Source: Nissolia schottii (taxonomy: Eukaryota > Streptophyta > Magnoliopsida > Fabales > Fabaceae). Taken from it: a DNA stretch of 64,000 nt. Position 1 is the stretch's first letter, and each line of letters opens with the position of its first letter. A model generated the notes under the pieces. The model made no database searches. It was not told where the DNA came from and worked only from the letters and a program-made list of their open reading frames with translations. Below are positions 1-11,960 of this stretch, in pieces. The stretch is from assembly GCA_003254905.1 (NCBI GenBank), contig QANU01066119.1, forward strand, positions 709,142-773,141, in the 5' to 3' direction. A program made the position numbers and the translations under genes.

Positions 1-149
1 CCACAACTCCCATACATCCGTAATTAATTTACACCCACCACATTTTCGAAAATAATTTCCCCCAAAGTCATTAACATGTAAAAAAACCTACGATTGCATG
101 CGTAGCTGTAAAAAAAAATAAAAATAAAAAAAAAAAAACCTGCCTGTGT

Positions 150-300
150 GATAAACTCGTAAAATCGGGAGTAAACTCGCGATTTTATGCGAGTTTACCC
201 GATTTTACCCAGAAACGAGTTTACATGCGAGTTAGCTCGATTTTACAACATAAACTCGTAAAATTGTACAATTTTACGTGTTAAATCGCGATTTTAATAA
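150..300. repeat. Cluster of imperfect palindromes
   Basis: Arms at about 159-180 and 189-210 are inverted copies of each other (a TAAAATCGGG-GTAAACTCGC type arm) around an 8-base loop. The AAACTCGTAAAAT motif recurs in both orientations up to position 300. This looks like the remnant of a small hairpin or foldback element. No coding content is visible. The family is not recognised. Confidence 0.5.
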
Positions 301-811
301 CTATGACCACAACCCCTTATTTTCACCACTGCAGCCGCCACCGCCACCACCACTGGCACCATTACCACTACCCATCACAACCATTGCCACCACCACCATT
401 GTTGTCACCTTTACCATCAACACCACCACCACCATCGCAATACACTAACCAATTATTATTATTTTTATTTATTTTATTGTTATTATGGTTTTCTATTTAT
501 TTAATTTATTATTATTTTATTTATTATTTTAAGGACATTATGGTAAAAATACATTTATTACCTGACAATCCTTTTGGTATACTAAACGTGGTAATGTAAA
601 TTGTCAGTTACATTACCTGTGCATACTAAATACTGCAATGTAACATTAGCGATAATTTAAAAGGTGATAATCTTTTTAACAGGGAATGCAAATTACTGGT
701 AAACTTGATATGCAATGTGTCAAACACCCTTTTAGTCTATTACACTCATAGTGTTCCCCGTTTGGTCTTTTATACTCTTTGGCTTGTGGTCCTCTAGTTT
801 ACCTGTAGTCC
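301..811. other. Non-genic, triplet-rich then AT-rich
   Basis: About 310-450 is a degenerate CAC/ACC triplet tract that opens a His/Pro-rich reading frame. The rest is AT-rich. Nothing resembles a gene. Confidence 0.5.
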
Positions 812-1010
812 CCATCGGCTAATCATTTTTACAATGGCTAATCAATACCAAGACGACTAATCATTCTCATAACGTTTAATCAATTCCATAACGACTCATC
901 ATTTTCATAACGTCCAATCAATGCTAGTCAATTAAAACCATAACAACTAATTAACATCCTTATGACATCTCTTTCTTTCTCCACCTATATAAAAGTTACT
1001 GAGTAAGAAA
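812..1010 (+). promoter_or_regulatory. Degenerate ~22-nt repeats ahead of a TATA box
   Basis: Between 812 and 955 a motif of the type ACGACTAATCATTTTCATA recurs at roughly 20-25 base spacing with substitutions. It is followed at 985-995 by a good TATA box (CTATATAAAAG) and a purine-rich leader. Repeats ahead of a TATA box are typical of the U3 region of a plant LTR. No matching LTR partner or adjacent gene is visible, so it could be an orphan LTR or an old promoter. Function is inferred only. Confidence 0.4.
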
Positions 1011-1782
1011 GAGAGAAATCATATTGATATAGACAGTAGCTATCATCCTCTATTTTGAGTGAGACAATAACATCCATATTGTTTTTAATACTTTCCTTAT
1101 ATCATGACGGAAAGGGATGTTTAAACTTAAGAAATCCCGAACAAGAAAAAGGTTAAGGCAAGAAATTAGTGGCACAGAAATTCCAACTGTGAGTTGTTGA
1201 TCTGCGTGATAGTCGCAACGTTTATCCTTTCAACCAGGTCCATTGTTTTATTTTTTTTTATAAGTGATAATTGTGCTATTTTATTAAGTGGTTTATTTTC
1301 GGTCATGTTACACATCACAATTAGATTGAAATGATACTTTGATGAATTTTATTTTGTGACAATGATTGTTATGCAGCACGCATGATACCGTCCGGGATAG
1401 TGGTTCTATTTAGTGTTTAGCCCCCTCAGTTTTTTCCCCTAGTATCAATTTGATCATATGTATTTATTTGATTGATCAAATTAGTATCTTATCTTCTATT
1501 TTTTTTTTATGTCTATTACAATTTAAATTGTTATCAGTTTGATCTATCACATCATCGTTTTTTCTATCATAGAAAAATCAACTTGATAATAATTTAAAAC
1601 ATAATGGACTAAATTAGTACAGACATTTCAAAGAGTACAAATAAAGGCATGTCGTCTTCTTCAATTTGAAAACAATGTCCATGGGTCCTGTAAAGACACT
1701 ATGATAGTTAAGTTAGGGTGCACTTAAGGAGTATTTAGGTGAAATTGTGAGATTATTATACTTGAAACTTAAAAGTCCTTAA
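1011..1782. other. Intergenic, AT-rich
   Basis: No gene is seen. The first 250 bases could be the R-U5 part of the LTR-like unit starting upstream. The remainder has no recognisable structure. Confidence 0.4.
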
Positions 1783-2724
1783 GGGGGGCATCTGGTTCGC
1801 GAAATGTGTTTTCATTCCTAGAAATATTAATCTCAAGGATGCTATTTAGAAAAAAAACTTTTTCAAGAATGCATTTCAAAGGTGTTTGGTTTTAAATTGA
1901 ATTCTTAGCAACATTCCCGAGAATATGATATCATTTTCCAAAAATATCCTTGACAGAAATGATGTATGTTGACGATAGTCTGTCGTTGTCCAACAGTGGT
2001 TCATCATCATATGGCGGTAGTCTATGGCCAGTCAACGGTAGTCCGGTGTCAGCTGGTGGTTTGTTGCCATTCAGTGGTGGTCTATCGCCATCTGGTGATG
2101 GTCTATTGTCATCTGACGGTGGTTGTTCCTATTTGGCAGTTGTCTATCGTTGTCTGATAGTTGTCCATTGTCGGCTATCAATCATGCTAGAAGTCAGTGA
2201 CTCGTCATTGGTCAACATGGTCTGGTGTTAACTAGTAGTGGTCCTGTGTTGGTCGACGGTAGTTTAGTGTCAAACGATGTGGTCTTTCGACGATGGTCAC
2301 TTGACGCTCGCTCACCTACTGGCGGTGGTTAACCAATGGTTAGTGGTGGTCCGTCACTGACCAATGTGATATGGTGTTAGCCGTTGCTGGTTTGGTGCTT
2401 ATAGATGCCGTCCATCAACAATGGTCGCTCGATTGCTGGCAGTGGTTGTCCAACTACTAACAGTTGCTGCTCGACGATTGTGATGATTGTTGAAGGTAAA
2501 AGGTTTGAGGGTAATTTAGTCTTCACATTTTGAAATATTTCATTCCCATTGGAATCTAACATTCCCTTGTGGAATATGGGATTAAAAATGGGGGATGGAG
2601 GGTTTATCATTCTAGAGAATCTGATTAGCCAGGGATTTAATATGTGAACCAAACATGAGAATCCTGGATTCTCATATTCAAGTTCTCAGAAATGTTGGCA
2701 GCTTCCATGAACTAGACGCCCCCT
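1783..2724. mobile_element. TIR DNA transposon, non-autonomous
   Basis: The left end GGGGGCATCTGGTTCGCGAA at about 1784 matches the inverted right end near 2700-2723, which reads GGGGGCGTCTAGTTCATGGAA on the minus strand. Subterminal stretches (AGAAAT..., GGATTCTC...) also recur in inverted form. The G-rich termini with a GTTC core and TA-rich flanks recall PIF/Harbinger MITEs, but the flanking trinucleotides (TAA versus TAT) are not a clean target duplication. The interior, 1960-2480, is a GC-rich degenerate repeat of GGTGGTCTATCGCC-like units, which opens spurious reading frames. There is no transposase. Confidence 0.65.
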
Positions 2725-2779
2725 ATGTAATATTGAATGTAATAAGATCTATTAGATAAAGATCTTTTACTTAATATCC

Positions 2780-4357
2780 CAAGTGAATGGGGCACCCCCT
2801 ATTCTTTTTCTTAAGACAATATTGCATTCTCTAAAGCTCCTTGGGTCCCTGCTCTTGTCGTATCTAGGGCAATATTACGTATACGCTTCATGGTTTCTCC
2901 GATAATTCTTTCTAATTCCTTTTATTCTACACTTAAGTCGAATCCTACCTTTTTAATTTTAAGGTTTGATTCTTCGTTGAACGCTTATCTTCAAAGGCTG
3001 GGTTCTACTACCTCTACTAGAACCATAGCCCCAACTTCAAAGACTAAGCGATGGTGTGGTAAGCCCACAACACCTTTGGCAAATGATTCACCCAAAGCCT
3101 CTTGGATTTTTTAAGCTTCTTTTCAAGACTAACAGAGTGACTTATATAGCCATCTCTGCTAGCTTAATTGTTTGCGGGTGTTCAAAAAATGTGAAGAGCT
3201 GATGGATTCTAGGGTTCGAGTAATAATATTCAAACTTCTTATCATTGAATAGAGTGTCATTCACAAAATGAGAGAGAATGCCATACTTGAAAATAGTTCG
3301 CTTGTAGATGAAATTTCCTATATTGGTTGCATCGTCTGAGGCTTAAATTGATATACTTCAATTCATTTAGTATAGTAGTTTATTTCCACGAAGAGGTATG
3401 AATGCCTGGAGAAATGGCATTAGGATATTGATTCCCCAAATGTGGAATAATCATCTCATTTTGAATCAATGTAGTTGTTTGGGATGTTTCTAGTGACATC
3501 GAAGAATCATTGATACTTGTCACACTTCTTCACAAAGGAAGTGCAACTTGATCACATTATCGACTAATAAATGCCTTCAAGGGGGATCTTTTCAGCAAGT
3601 GATCTCCTTTTGATGTGATTGTCATATATCCCTTCATGTACTTTTATATATTAATTTTTGTTTCCTTCTCAACTATGCACTTTACCAATAGAGAAGAGAA
3701 TAATCTCCTATAGAATTGGTCATCCACAAGGGTATAGAAATTGATCATCCTTTTTTAACCTCTTAACTTCCAAGGTTTACTCTGATAACTATCTAGTCAT
3801 CAATTTTCTTCATGTTAACTACTTGAATTTTTTAGCTGAAGTTGGGTTTTAGATATGTTATTCTTTGGCTTCTTAATGCCATCCAGTTTGGACTGTAGGT
3901 CAACTTGGGTATTTTCTTCCTGAGAAATGTACTCAATGGTGTAACGCATGAGCTTGGTTCTCAACACCTTATCAAGATTCAGATATTTCTCTAAGGACAA
4001 GTATTTCGTTTGAAAATTGTGTTGACCTATTCGACAACTAGTAAGGAGTCTCTCTTATTGGACATACAAAGCTCTAATGTCGAATTCTATAATCTTGAAA
4101 CTAAGGTCTTATACTCGGGTTGATTATTTCTTGCTTGAATTAGAACTGCAAGGATTAATCAATTGTCATGTCCTTTTCACTCACTAGGACTAGACTAGGT
4201 TTGCTACCTTCCTCGTCAACATAGAGAGTCTCAGTTTCTACTTAGTCGTTCTTGCTAACTTTTTCCAACTTAAACTCGACAATGAAACCATCCAAGACTT
4301 GGGCCTTGATGGGAACCTAGGGTTGGAACTCGATGTTGAAGTCTTAGATCTTGCTAA
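2780..4357 (-). pseudogene. Ty3/gypsy pol remnant (RNase H, integrase)
   Basis: Read on the minus strand, 4000-3815 resembles the end of a Ty3/gypsy RNase H, with the phrase EYISQEENTQVDLQSKLDG matching the family's basic-protease-like 'EEN..AD.LSKL' tail. About 3420-3330 reads like the integrase phrase VEINYYTK.IE. About 3110-3070 reads LPKVLWAY, a typical integrase C-terminal phrase. These lie in the right order (RNase H then integrase) but are separated by stops and frameshifts, so the copy is dead. Reverse transcriptase and gag are not visible. Being on the same strand as the LTR-like sequences to its right suggests one rearranged element. Confidence 0.6.
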
Positions 4358-4970
4358 TTGTCACAACCCAAAAAGTCATGACTGGCGCATGAGAGATATG
4401 ATCCCATATGGAAGCCTCTAATCATAATTTTCTGCGAAAACGTGGTTATTTAGTAAAACAATTAAATAATCTAAACATTAATAAAACAGAAAATAACTCC
4501 ACTACGAAATGGAGCTCACTATTGACATTAGAAATAGACTTTGGAGCCTTACTCCAGATCAACAACATTATCTGAAAAATAATGAGATGAGGGGTGAGTC
4601 ATCAAACTCAGTGAATGATAAAACTTCACGGCTCACGTGGGACACAAACAAACATGAAACTCACAATGCAATAGATGTTGATAATAATAATATCAATGAT
4701 GATGATGATGATGATGACGACGACGACGACGATGATGATGATAATAATACTAATAATATCAAACTTAGCGCATTCTTGGTTACGAAGAGGAAAAAGCATA
4801 GGGGTTCCCCTTGTTGATATTGTGTGAGAATTGATATGGGCTCTTTTGGAATTCTTTCAGTTCATTGAAAAAAATTATCACCTTCTGGTGTCATGTTGAA
4901 TTCTTGCCATTTCCTTAAAATTTTAAAGATGGACTCTATCCATCAACTATGAAAGAAATATTGAGAATAT
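4358..4970 (-). mobile_element. LTR-like fragment (Ty3/gypsy type)
   Basis: The block begins TGTCACAACCC, which is the inverted form of a GGGTTGTGACA LTR 3' end. It shares a phrase (CACTACGAA..GAGCTCAC, then GGTGAGTCATC and CTCAGTGAAT) with the next block, which starts at 4974. Two related LTR copies or fragments therefore lie side by side. An acidic reading frame here is produced by the microsatellite and is not a gene. Confidence 0.45.
4697..4752. repeat. (GAT/GAC)n microsatellite
   Basis: An uninterrupted run of GAT units with an internal GAC block, ending in AAT units. It encodes a meaningless poly-aspartate run. Confidence 0.9.
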
Positions 4971-4973
4971 TGT

Positions 4974-7900
4974 TGTCACGACTCAAAAGTCAACACCAAC
5001 ACATAAGGGACTGGTTTCATTGCGGAAGTTTCTAAACGTGCTAAAACGTGAACATGAATAAAATATAACTAAATAAATAGTATTTCAAAACTATTTTTCT
5101 GTACAACTAAAAATGTGATAACTATTTACATGCATAACTAAATATAAAATCATGTTACTAATCGTAACATTCGAAGACTCTTCATGTGTCCCACTAGAGC
5201 AATTACTAACTAAAACATTGATTGCTCTACTACGAAGCAAAGCTCACCACTGACTCGGAGACTTGTACTCTCGCTGCACTAAAGGATCAACTCCACTGTC
5301 CTCATATGTTTGAAACAAATACATGAAGGGTGAGTTCATCACTCAGTGAATCGGTACCATGGCACCACACCATATAGCATATTCTTAAACATGGCTAACC
5401 ATACATTAATAATTAACAATAAAACGAAAACTGAACAAGGGATGCATAAATACAAAATACTAATATGACATGCATAACTGAGAGCATATTAAGATAATTG
5501 GAATCACTGCAATATATGACTAAAAAAACACTGGAAAACACAAAGTAGATAATCACACCCCTTATGAGTCTACTGATATGTATATTAGGTCTTACAGTGT
5601 ATCTGCACAACCTGTCTAGCTGAACGACAGTGTCACGTGGATCACTGGTAATTGAACTGAGATGCCACACAAGCTAATAATAATGAATATGTTTGACTCC
5701 TCACAAGGGATCAAGTAGAAATTGATTCTCAATTCCTTGGTCAATGAGATATTGCTCTTCGTTCTTGCTTTGCCAAGACAAATAATTGTGGTATAGTGAA
5801 GGGTACGTTAAACCCGTAGGATATACTAAGGATTTGTGGGTACATTGAACTTGTGTCTGGGAATCACCGAGTACACTAAACTCGTGCCAACAATCACAAA
5901 CAATATGAAAAATAAGTCGACTACCCATGGATCTTATGGTGCATTTGGACTACCTATCCGTCGAGTCTGCATTGATACACACACAACAAGCTACACACAT
6001 CTATCACATGCACATCATTTAAATACTATATATCTGGTAGAGATCCTAACTTGATACTATGAATTTGTGCATTCATTGTTCTATATGATTTGATGTCTGT
6101 AGGGGTTACTAGATTATTGACATATATTGTCCTAACGTCTGCATGTTTTACTAAGTGGTTACTGACTATGATAATTTTCGTGTCTAATTCCTTTGCTAAG
6201 CTATTTACCTATCTAAATTACTATAACTGAATAACCTAATGAGGCTAAGGGATACACTTGCTCCACCTAACACTAATTGACGACTACTCTAACTAACTAT
6301 ATCATTTGACTAGACTGACTACCCTAATTGATGATACTGGCTAACCTTACATTGATCTTACAACTTGCACGCTAACTAACTACCTTGACCACTACCATTA
6401 ACTGTTATGTATATTCTAATTATGGTCCTATGACGACTGACTAGTTTAGGCCAATTACACTGGTTGATGGTTCTAGGATCTTATGATGACTCCACATTAT
6501 CGCTATTGACCGACTAATCTAACTTAACTATGCCAACTGAATAGTCTGACCTCTGATACTATGGCTAAGTCTATATTGGTTGAGTACTTTGCTACGGTTA
6601 CATTGTCTAACTATATGGTTACTACTTTCCTATGACCACTATTTATAATGGGATGACGCACTGGCGAACTGTTGCGAAACTATCACCTAATTAATAACAT
6701 GACTTGACTGGTTAATTACCCTACAACTATAATTGCTCTAGTGCGTCTATGCTCGACTAGTTGCTACTTCTATATTGCCTAAATACCGAGGCTATTAGTA
6801 AGTACTATTGTGCTGGCTAACTATCCGTTATGGTTAACTACTAACTACTAACGGTCTACTGAATAACCACTAATAGTCTACTAGGTATATATTAAGCTAA
6901 CTGTCATGAACTCGAGACTAGGGGTGCTACTACTATTCGAATTAACTGTTGGGGTTTATTGATGGTCACCACTATACTGACTAATTTTCTTGGACTATCA
7001 ACTAGGTTGGCGTATCTACACTAGTTGTTGGTTCTAAACTATCTTTCAACTACAGGAACTATGTTGGATAGTTGGATCTGCGGATACACTAAATCTGGGG
7101 ATCAGTCTTATTGATTATGTTGGACTCGTGTTTGGGTACTGATCCCATACAATTGTTCTAACCAATATGGAACCCTAAGTCTGTTATCCTAGGATTCACC
7201 TAGTATATTAATTGTTTAGTTATCTTGGTGATCTAACTAGGGAACGTACATATTGGACTAATTGTTATATCTGTATAACCTGTGTTACTACCAATTATGG
7301 AAAACCTAGCATAATCCTAACATGTTATGCTCAAGCATGTAAGCCTCTGCATAGGCCTACACATGCAAATACTAAGCAAAATTGGGCATATAAATAAACA
7401 ATTAAATAAATAACTAATATAAATAAAGAAAGACTAATTCTATTGATAATACCGCAAAATGGTAAAAATCGTCGATCTATCGGGACCTCCACTCACTTAG
7501 AAAGGACGATGACTGAGGAGTATTGTACTAGGAGCTCCGAACAGCGTAGCGTAGGCCCCTAGATTGGCCAACAACACCAAACCATGAGAAACTACTCAAC
7601 TAGGAGGAAAACTACTACAGTATGGTGCCACTGTAGCAAATGGGCATCGCTATGGTGATCTGGCACCGCTATGATGGCCATGCATTGCCACATCTTTACC
7701 ACTACAACGGTAGTGGCACTAGGGCCTACTATCCTAAGCCTCCCTTAATGACTAGAGGACCTACCCTATGTGAAGGCATTGGTTCTCCACAATTGCTGAC
7801 CAAAAGTTTCAACAAGGAGTAGAAACTTATGATTTCTGAAGGAATTAGCAACTGAAGCTCTACAAGAGTCTCTATATATAGGGGAGTAAAACCTTTCCTC

Positions 7901-8210
7901 CAAACAACCTAAACAACATGGGACTCCAATTCTGCCAACATCGTACCGCTATAGCTGATGTAACCACTATAGCGGTCTGCTTTGCACCGCCTTGCCTACT
8001 CCCTACCGCTATAGTGCTACAGCAATCTGATGCTTCCATTCCATACTTCCTTACCGCTATAGCAAATTGGTCGCTTCATCGCTATTGCGCTACTAAGCAC
8101 TATAACGATTTATATAAGGGAAGGTTATCACAATTGCAATGTGTTTTTTCAACTATTGCACCTCTTTCATGGTTTGAGTCAAGTCCACTCAGTTATTAAT
8201 ACATTATAAG
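4974..8210 (-). mobile_element. Long LTR-like block, Ty3/gypsy type
   Basis: The block starts TGTCACGACTC, resembling the inverted 3' end of the LTR at 15508-17517 (GGGCGTGACA). A TATA-like sequence, CTATATATAG, lies near 7873 and reads symmetrically, so it can serve the minus strand. About 6100-7350 is a long, low-complexity stretch built from CTAACTA-like units. No coding domain is visible. The right border is not defined and no target duplication was found, so this may be several degraded LTR pieces. Confidence 0.4.
7620..8110. repeat. Cluster of CCGCTATAGCGG-type palindromes
   Basis: The half-palindrome ACCGCTATAGC, or its inverse, occurs at about 7950, 7970, 8010 and 8055. Weaker forms (CATCGCTATGG, CACCGCTATGA, CACTGTAGC) occur at 7630-7730 and 8080-8110. 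The two clusters flank the TATA-like sequence near 7873. They are probably LTR promoter repeats. Confidence 0.55.
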
Positions 8211-8828
8211 AGCTTGTCATGTGTTTAATATTGTACTACTTACAAATGTTCAGTCCTACAAACTTCATGCTCCTGATGTCTAGTGCCAGGTGTGAGAGAG
8301 GAGTATTGAATCCTGTGTTATTTAGAGATATGCCCAAGATAATCTTTATAAGAGTTTAGACAACTCTCATTCCTTGAACTAGCTTTTAGGGTTAAGTTAT
8401 ATTCATTCACCTCTAAGAATTGTCCTGCTTTGTGGGTTTAGGGTTCCTTATAGTAATCATTAATTCTATTTGGATAGTCTTACAAATAATAAATATATTC
8501 ATATCTATTTTGAATGGAGGCACAATACATTTTTTAGTTGCAACAATTTTCATGTTAGTCTTTGATGTGAAAGATGCTTAGATGTCTTTAGACAAAGAGT
8601 CGAGTTAAAAAAAGTTGGTTAGTTTAGAGTGTAAAATACATTTGTTTCTTATTAAATATAGATCTAAATATAAATACATTTTTCTCTTCCTGATAAACTA
8701 TTAATTAAGTATAAAATTATACGTGTGTATTATTTTTTTCTCTTATTTTTTTATTTGAAATGACTATTGTTGCAACCTTTTTTCTATTGTCACAATTTTC
8801 TTAGTGTTTTTATTTTGATATTCCAAAC
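8211..8828. other. Intergenic
   Basis: No gene, RNA gene or clear repeat structure is seen. Confidence 0.4.
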
Positions 8829-9267
8829 TGTTATGGATTGGACTATAAAGGTCCATTCTAGAGGCCCGTACCCGAAGATCCGCGGAACGACCCAACCCGA
8901 CCTAAGCTTCTCCTTAGCAAGTCACCAATGTAACAGCTCGAGATACTCTTCCCCCAGGAGATAACAACACGGCCCAAGAAAATCTCCCCCAGCGAACCTC
9001 ACGGTCAGAAATGTCCTCTTCCCAGCTCATTACGTGGAAGAGCCCTCAACACACGGGTATCACGCAGGTATTTAACTCTAGGCCACACCCTAGGTACGCC
9101 AAGAACCCAACTCACTCTTGATTACCTTTCTCCCTTTTTCCTTCAATGACTTGAGCGTCGGAATTCTAGCAGGTACCCACGCGGCCACGCCGGCTCAGCG
9201 AACTCGTGCCAGCAGAGAAGCTCCAAGATCCTGCTTGGACCAAGGAACCTACTTCGGTACACTAACA
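8829..9267 (+). mobile_element. GC-rich LTR-like block
   Basis: A sharply bounded GC-richer island in AT-rich DNA. It begins TGTTATGGATTGGAC and ends ...ACACTAACA, giving TG...CA termini over 439 bases. The phrase CAATGACTTGAGCGTCGG near 9144 resembles the R/U5 region of plant Ty3/gypsy or TRIM LTRs, an identification from memory. The flanking five bases do not match, so this may be a degenerate solo LTR or a TRIM fragment. Confidence 0.5.
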
Positions 9268-9656
9268 TACCCGTAACCAATGGTTGTGTTGAACTTCTTT
9301 TTTTTCTTTTTTTTCTAAAGTCATGCCATATTCCAAATTCTTATTTAATTAATAATTATACTAATTACTATTACATATAAAATCAACTATTTTTGATTTA
9401 ACAAAAATTTAACTATATCAACCTATACCTTAATAATTTAATAACTATTTAATTAATAGCTATTTAATTATTGATATTAATATTTAATTAAATTTAATTA
9501 ATGGGATTAATAATTTAATTAAATTAAGTTATAATTTTTTTATATGTGAAAGTTAATAATATTTTTTTATATACGTGTGTATGTATACATATTATAAAAA
9601 GGGATTCAAGGACAAAAATTGTTTTTTGGTATTAACTTATTATGCCATTTTTATCG
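9268..9656. other. Intergenic, AT-rich
   Basis: Very AT-rich. The last 50 bases (TTTTTTGGTATTAACTTATTA...) resemble 10500-10550, so both are pieces of the same unidentified repeat family. No gene. Confidence 0.4.
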
Positions 9657-9665
9657 TTAATTATA

Positions 9666-10186
9666 GAGGCAATACTCCTTTTGATCCCTGAAAGTGTAAG
9701 TCACTTTTGGTCATTTCAAAATTTGACTTTTTAATCCCTAAAATTGTAAGTTTAGGTCAAATTAGTCCCTCGGTTCATTATCATTACTGTATTGTCACAT
9801 TTTCGTTTATTTATCACATTAAAAGGGACAGTAACAACAATTGAGACTGCAAATGAGTTGTAGCTGCACTTGAAACTACATATGAGGTTGCAAGAGCAGT
9901 TATGGTGGTAAATGAAACTGCAATAGTAATTAAGATTTGTAACTCCAAGTTTCGTCACAGCCTTATTTTTAGCATTTAGTGTTGTCATACAGCTTCTGTT
10001 ATTATCACATTCTCATTTAATGTGAAAAATTAGTGAAAACATGTCAATACAATAATGATAATGAATTGAGGGATTAATTTGACTTGCAACTTACAATTAT
10101 AAGAATTAAAAAAGTCATATTTTAAATTTCAAGAACCAAAGTGATTTAAACTTACATTTTTATGGATCAAAACGAACATTTTCCCC
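9666..10186. mobile_element. Mutator-type MITE with 9-bp target duplication
   Basis: The first and last ~130 bases are inverted copies: the left arm has TTTTGATCC, GACTTTTTAAT and GTAAGT, and the right arm repeats these on the other strand. The direct repeat TTAATTATA lies immediately outside both ends (9657-9665 and 10187-10195). A 9-bp duplication with long terminal inverted repeats is the Mutator pattern. There is no coding capacity. Confidence 0.8.
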
Positions 10187-10195
10187 TTAATTATA

Positions 10196-11711
10196 TTTAA
10201 AATACAAAATAATTTATTGGGTAAAAAGTAATCTCATGTTACGACTACTCCCACCATGAGTTGGTGGTTACCTGCTGAATTTCTTAACTTTTCCCACTAA
10301 CTCCTATTCACATCTCTATTTTATTATTTATTATAATTACACTTGTCATCGTTGAACTCTTTCTCTTTCTCATTTTCATTGAACATTTTCTTCTAACTTT
10401 ACACTCTTACAAAAAAAAATCACAATTAATTCAATACTTGATTGGCATGAAGTGCCCATCAAGGCCTGCTATACAATAAAGAGAATTTCACAAAATAACC
10501 ATTTTTTTGGTATTGAATTAATGTTCCATTTTTATCCTTATTAGAATTTTTTTTTGTTTCATGAAACCTCTTATTGGTAACCAACTAAGAGGTTATTTCA
10601 CATTCAACTTTTTTTATTTGCATAATTTAATTATTAGTGGGGCTTGACGGGGCAGTCCGTGCCCGCCAAACAAAACATTTTATTTCATAAATAATAATAA
10701 TTGATAAAATAATTTACTATTTAAAAATAAATAAATCGATGTTAGGGAGTTTGGAGTGGTTATTGAGATGTGGGTTAGTTAGTGAGTTATTGAGTTTTTG
10801 TGTGGGTAAAAAAATGTACATGTATTGTAGAAATTGTAAAAGTTGGACACCAAAAATAATTAAGATAGTGTATTCTCTTTATATATTATAAATATTTATT
10901 TAAGATAATTTCAAAATTTTACATCTATATTTAATTGTGCAAATACTAAAAAAATGTAATTGACATACACAATAATAATTTAATAATTGAAAGGTACGAA
11001 TTCAAAAATTTAAAAGTGCCTATCAAGGTTTGTTAGTTTTAATAATACCCTTAATTAATCTTTGGGTAAAAACCTCAGTAAAGATAGCTACAAGTGAACA
11101 GGAAAGTGTTATTATCCACTTTTAAAATTTAATGAAAAATAAATAAATAAATAAATAAATAAAAGTTTTGAAGACTCTAATGTGTCATCAAGGTCACTTG
11201 CAATAGCATCAAGGAGAAATATGATCTGTTTCTTTGTTAGTATTCAATAAAGATGAAGGAAAAGTAGAAAATAACCTTGATTTCCAACTTATATAAGTTC
11301 CAACTCCAAAGTATATGGATGATGTTATAGTGGTACGCGCACCCAAGAAAAACGAGTCCAACCAAGACAGAGTGACGAGTAACGTGGCTCGCATGCAGCA
11401 TAAGGGTCATTGTTATTGACATTTACACTTAAATTTTATAGATAAGTAATGCTATATATAGTTAGTCCAATATGGCTGTAATCTTGGAAAAAAAATAAGA
11501 TGTTTAATGGATGAAATAAATTGATATGGCTTACTTATTTATTTATAAATTAATAAATCTTGTCTCACATTATTTTCATAACGTAATTTTAAAAAAAAAT
11601 TGACATTAATTTAAGAAATATGATTTCTCTTAAAAATAATTAATGTTAGAGTTAGTCACTTTTATGAGTGTAATAAGGCGTGACTAGATAAACTTTATTT
11701 ATATCATAATT
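10196..11711. other. Intergenic, with an AAAT microsatellite
   Basis: No gene is seen. An (AAAT)n run lies at about 11137-11163. A short GC-rich hairpin (CGGGGCAGTCCGTGCCCG) sits at about 10648-10665. Confidence 0.5.
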
Positions 11712-11960
11712 TTAGATTAAATAATTAATTTAATCCTAATATTTTTATTTTGACATCATCTTTAAATGTTTTCATTTTGACATATCAATTAGGTCATAAA
11801 AAAGGATTTTAACATTAATTTTAATCCTAATATTTTAAAACATCAATTTAATCTAATCAGAATGAAATTAATAAGATTTGACGATTAAATTAAATTAATG
11901 TCAATTTTTGTTTTCAAAGTCTTAATAAAAATATTAAGATTAAATTTAATCCATAATATT
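11712..11960. mobile_element. AT-rich inverted-repeat MITE
   Basis: The left arm (AATTTAATCCTAATATTTTTATT) is repeated inverted at the right end (AATAAAAATATTAAGATTAAATTTAATCC). Ends are approximate and no target duplication was identified. Confidence 0.5.

Noticed and set aside
303..599. 98-residue His/Pro-rich reading frame
   Set aside because: Encoded by a CAC/ACC triplet tract followed by AT-rich sequence; no domain, no conserved pattern.
1950..2231. 93-residue Gly/Ser-rich frame
   Set aside because: Lies within the repetitive core of a TIR element; the composition follows from the repeat.
4509..4817. 102-residue frame with a poly-Asp run
   Set aside because: Produced by a GAT/GAC microsatellite inside an LTR-like fragment.
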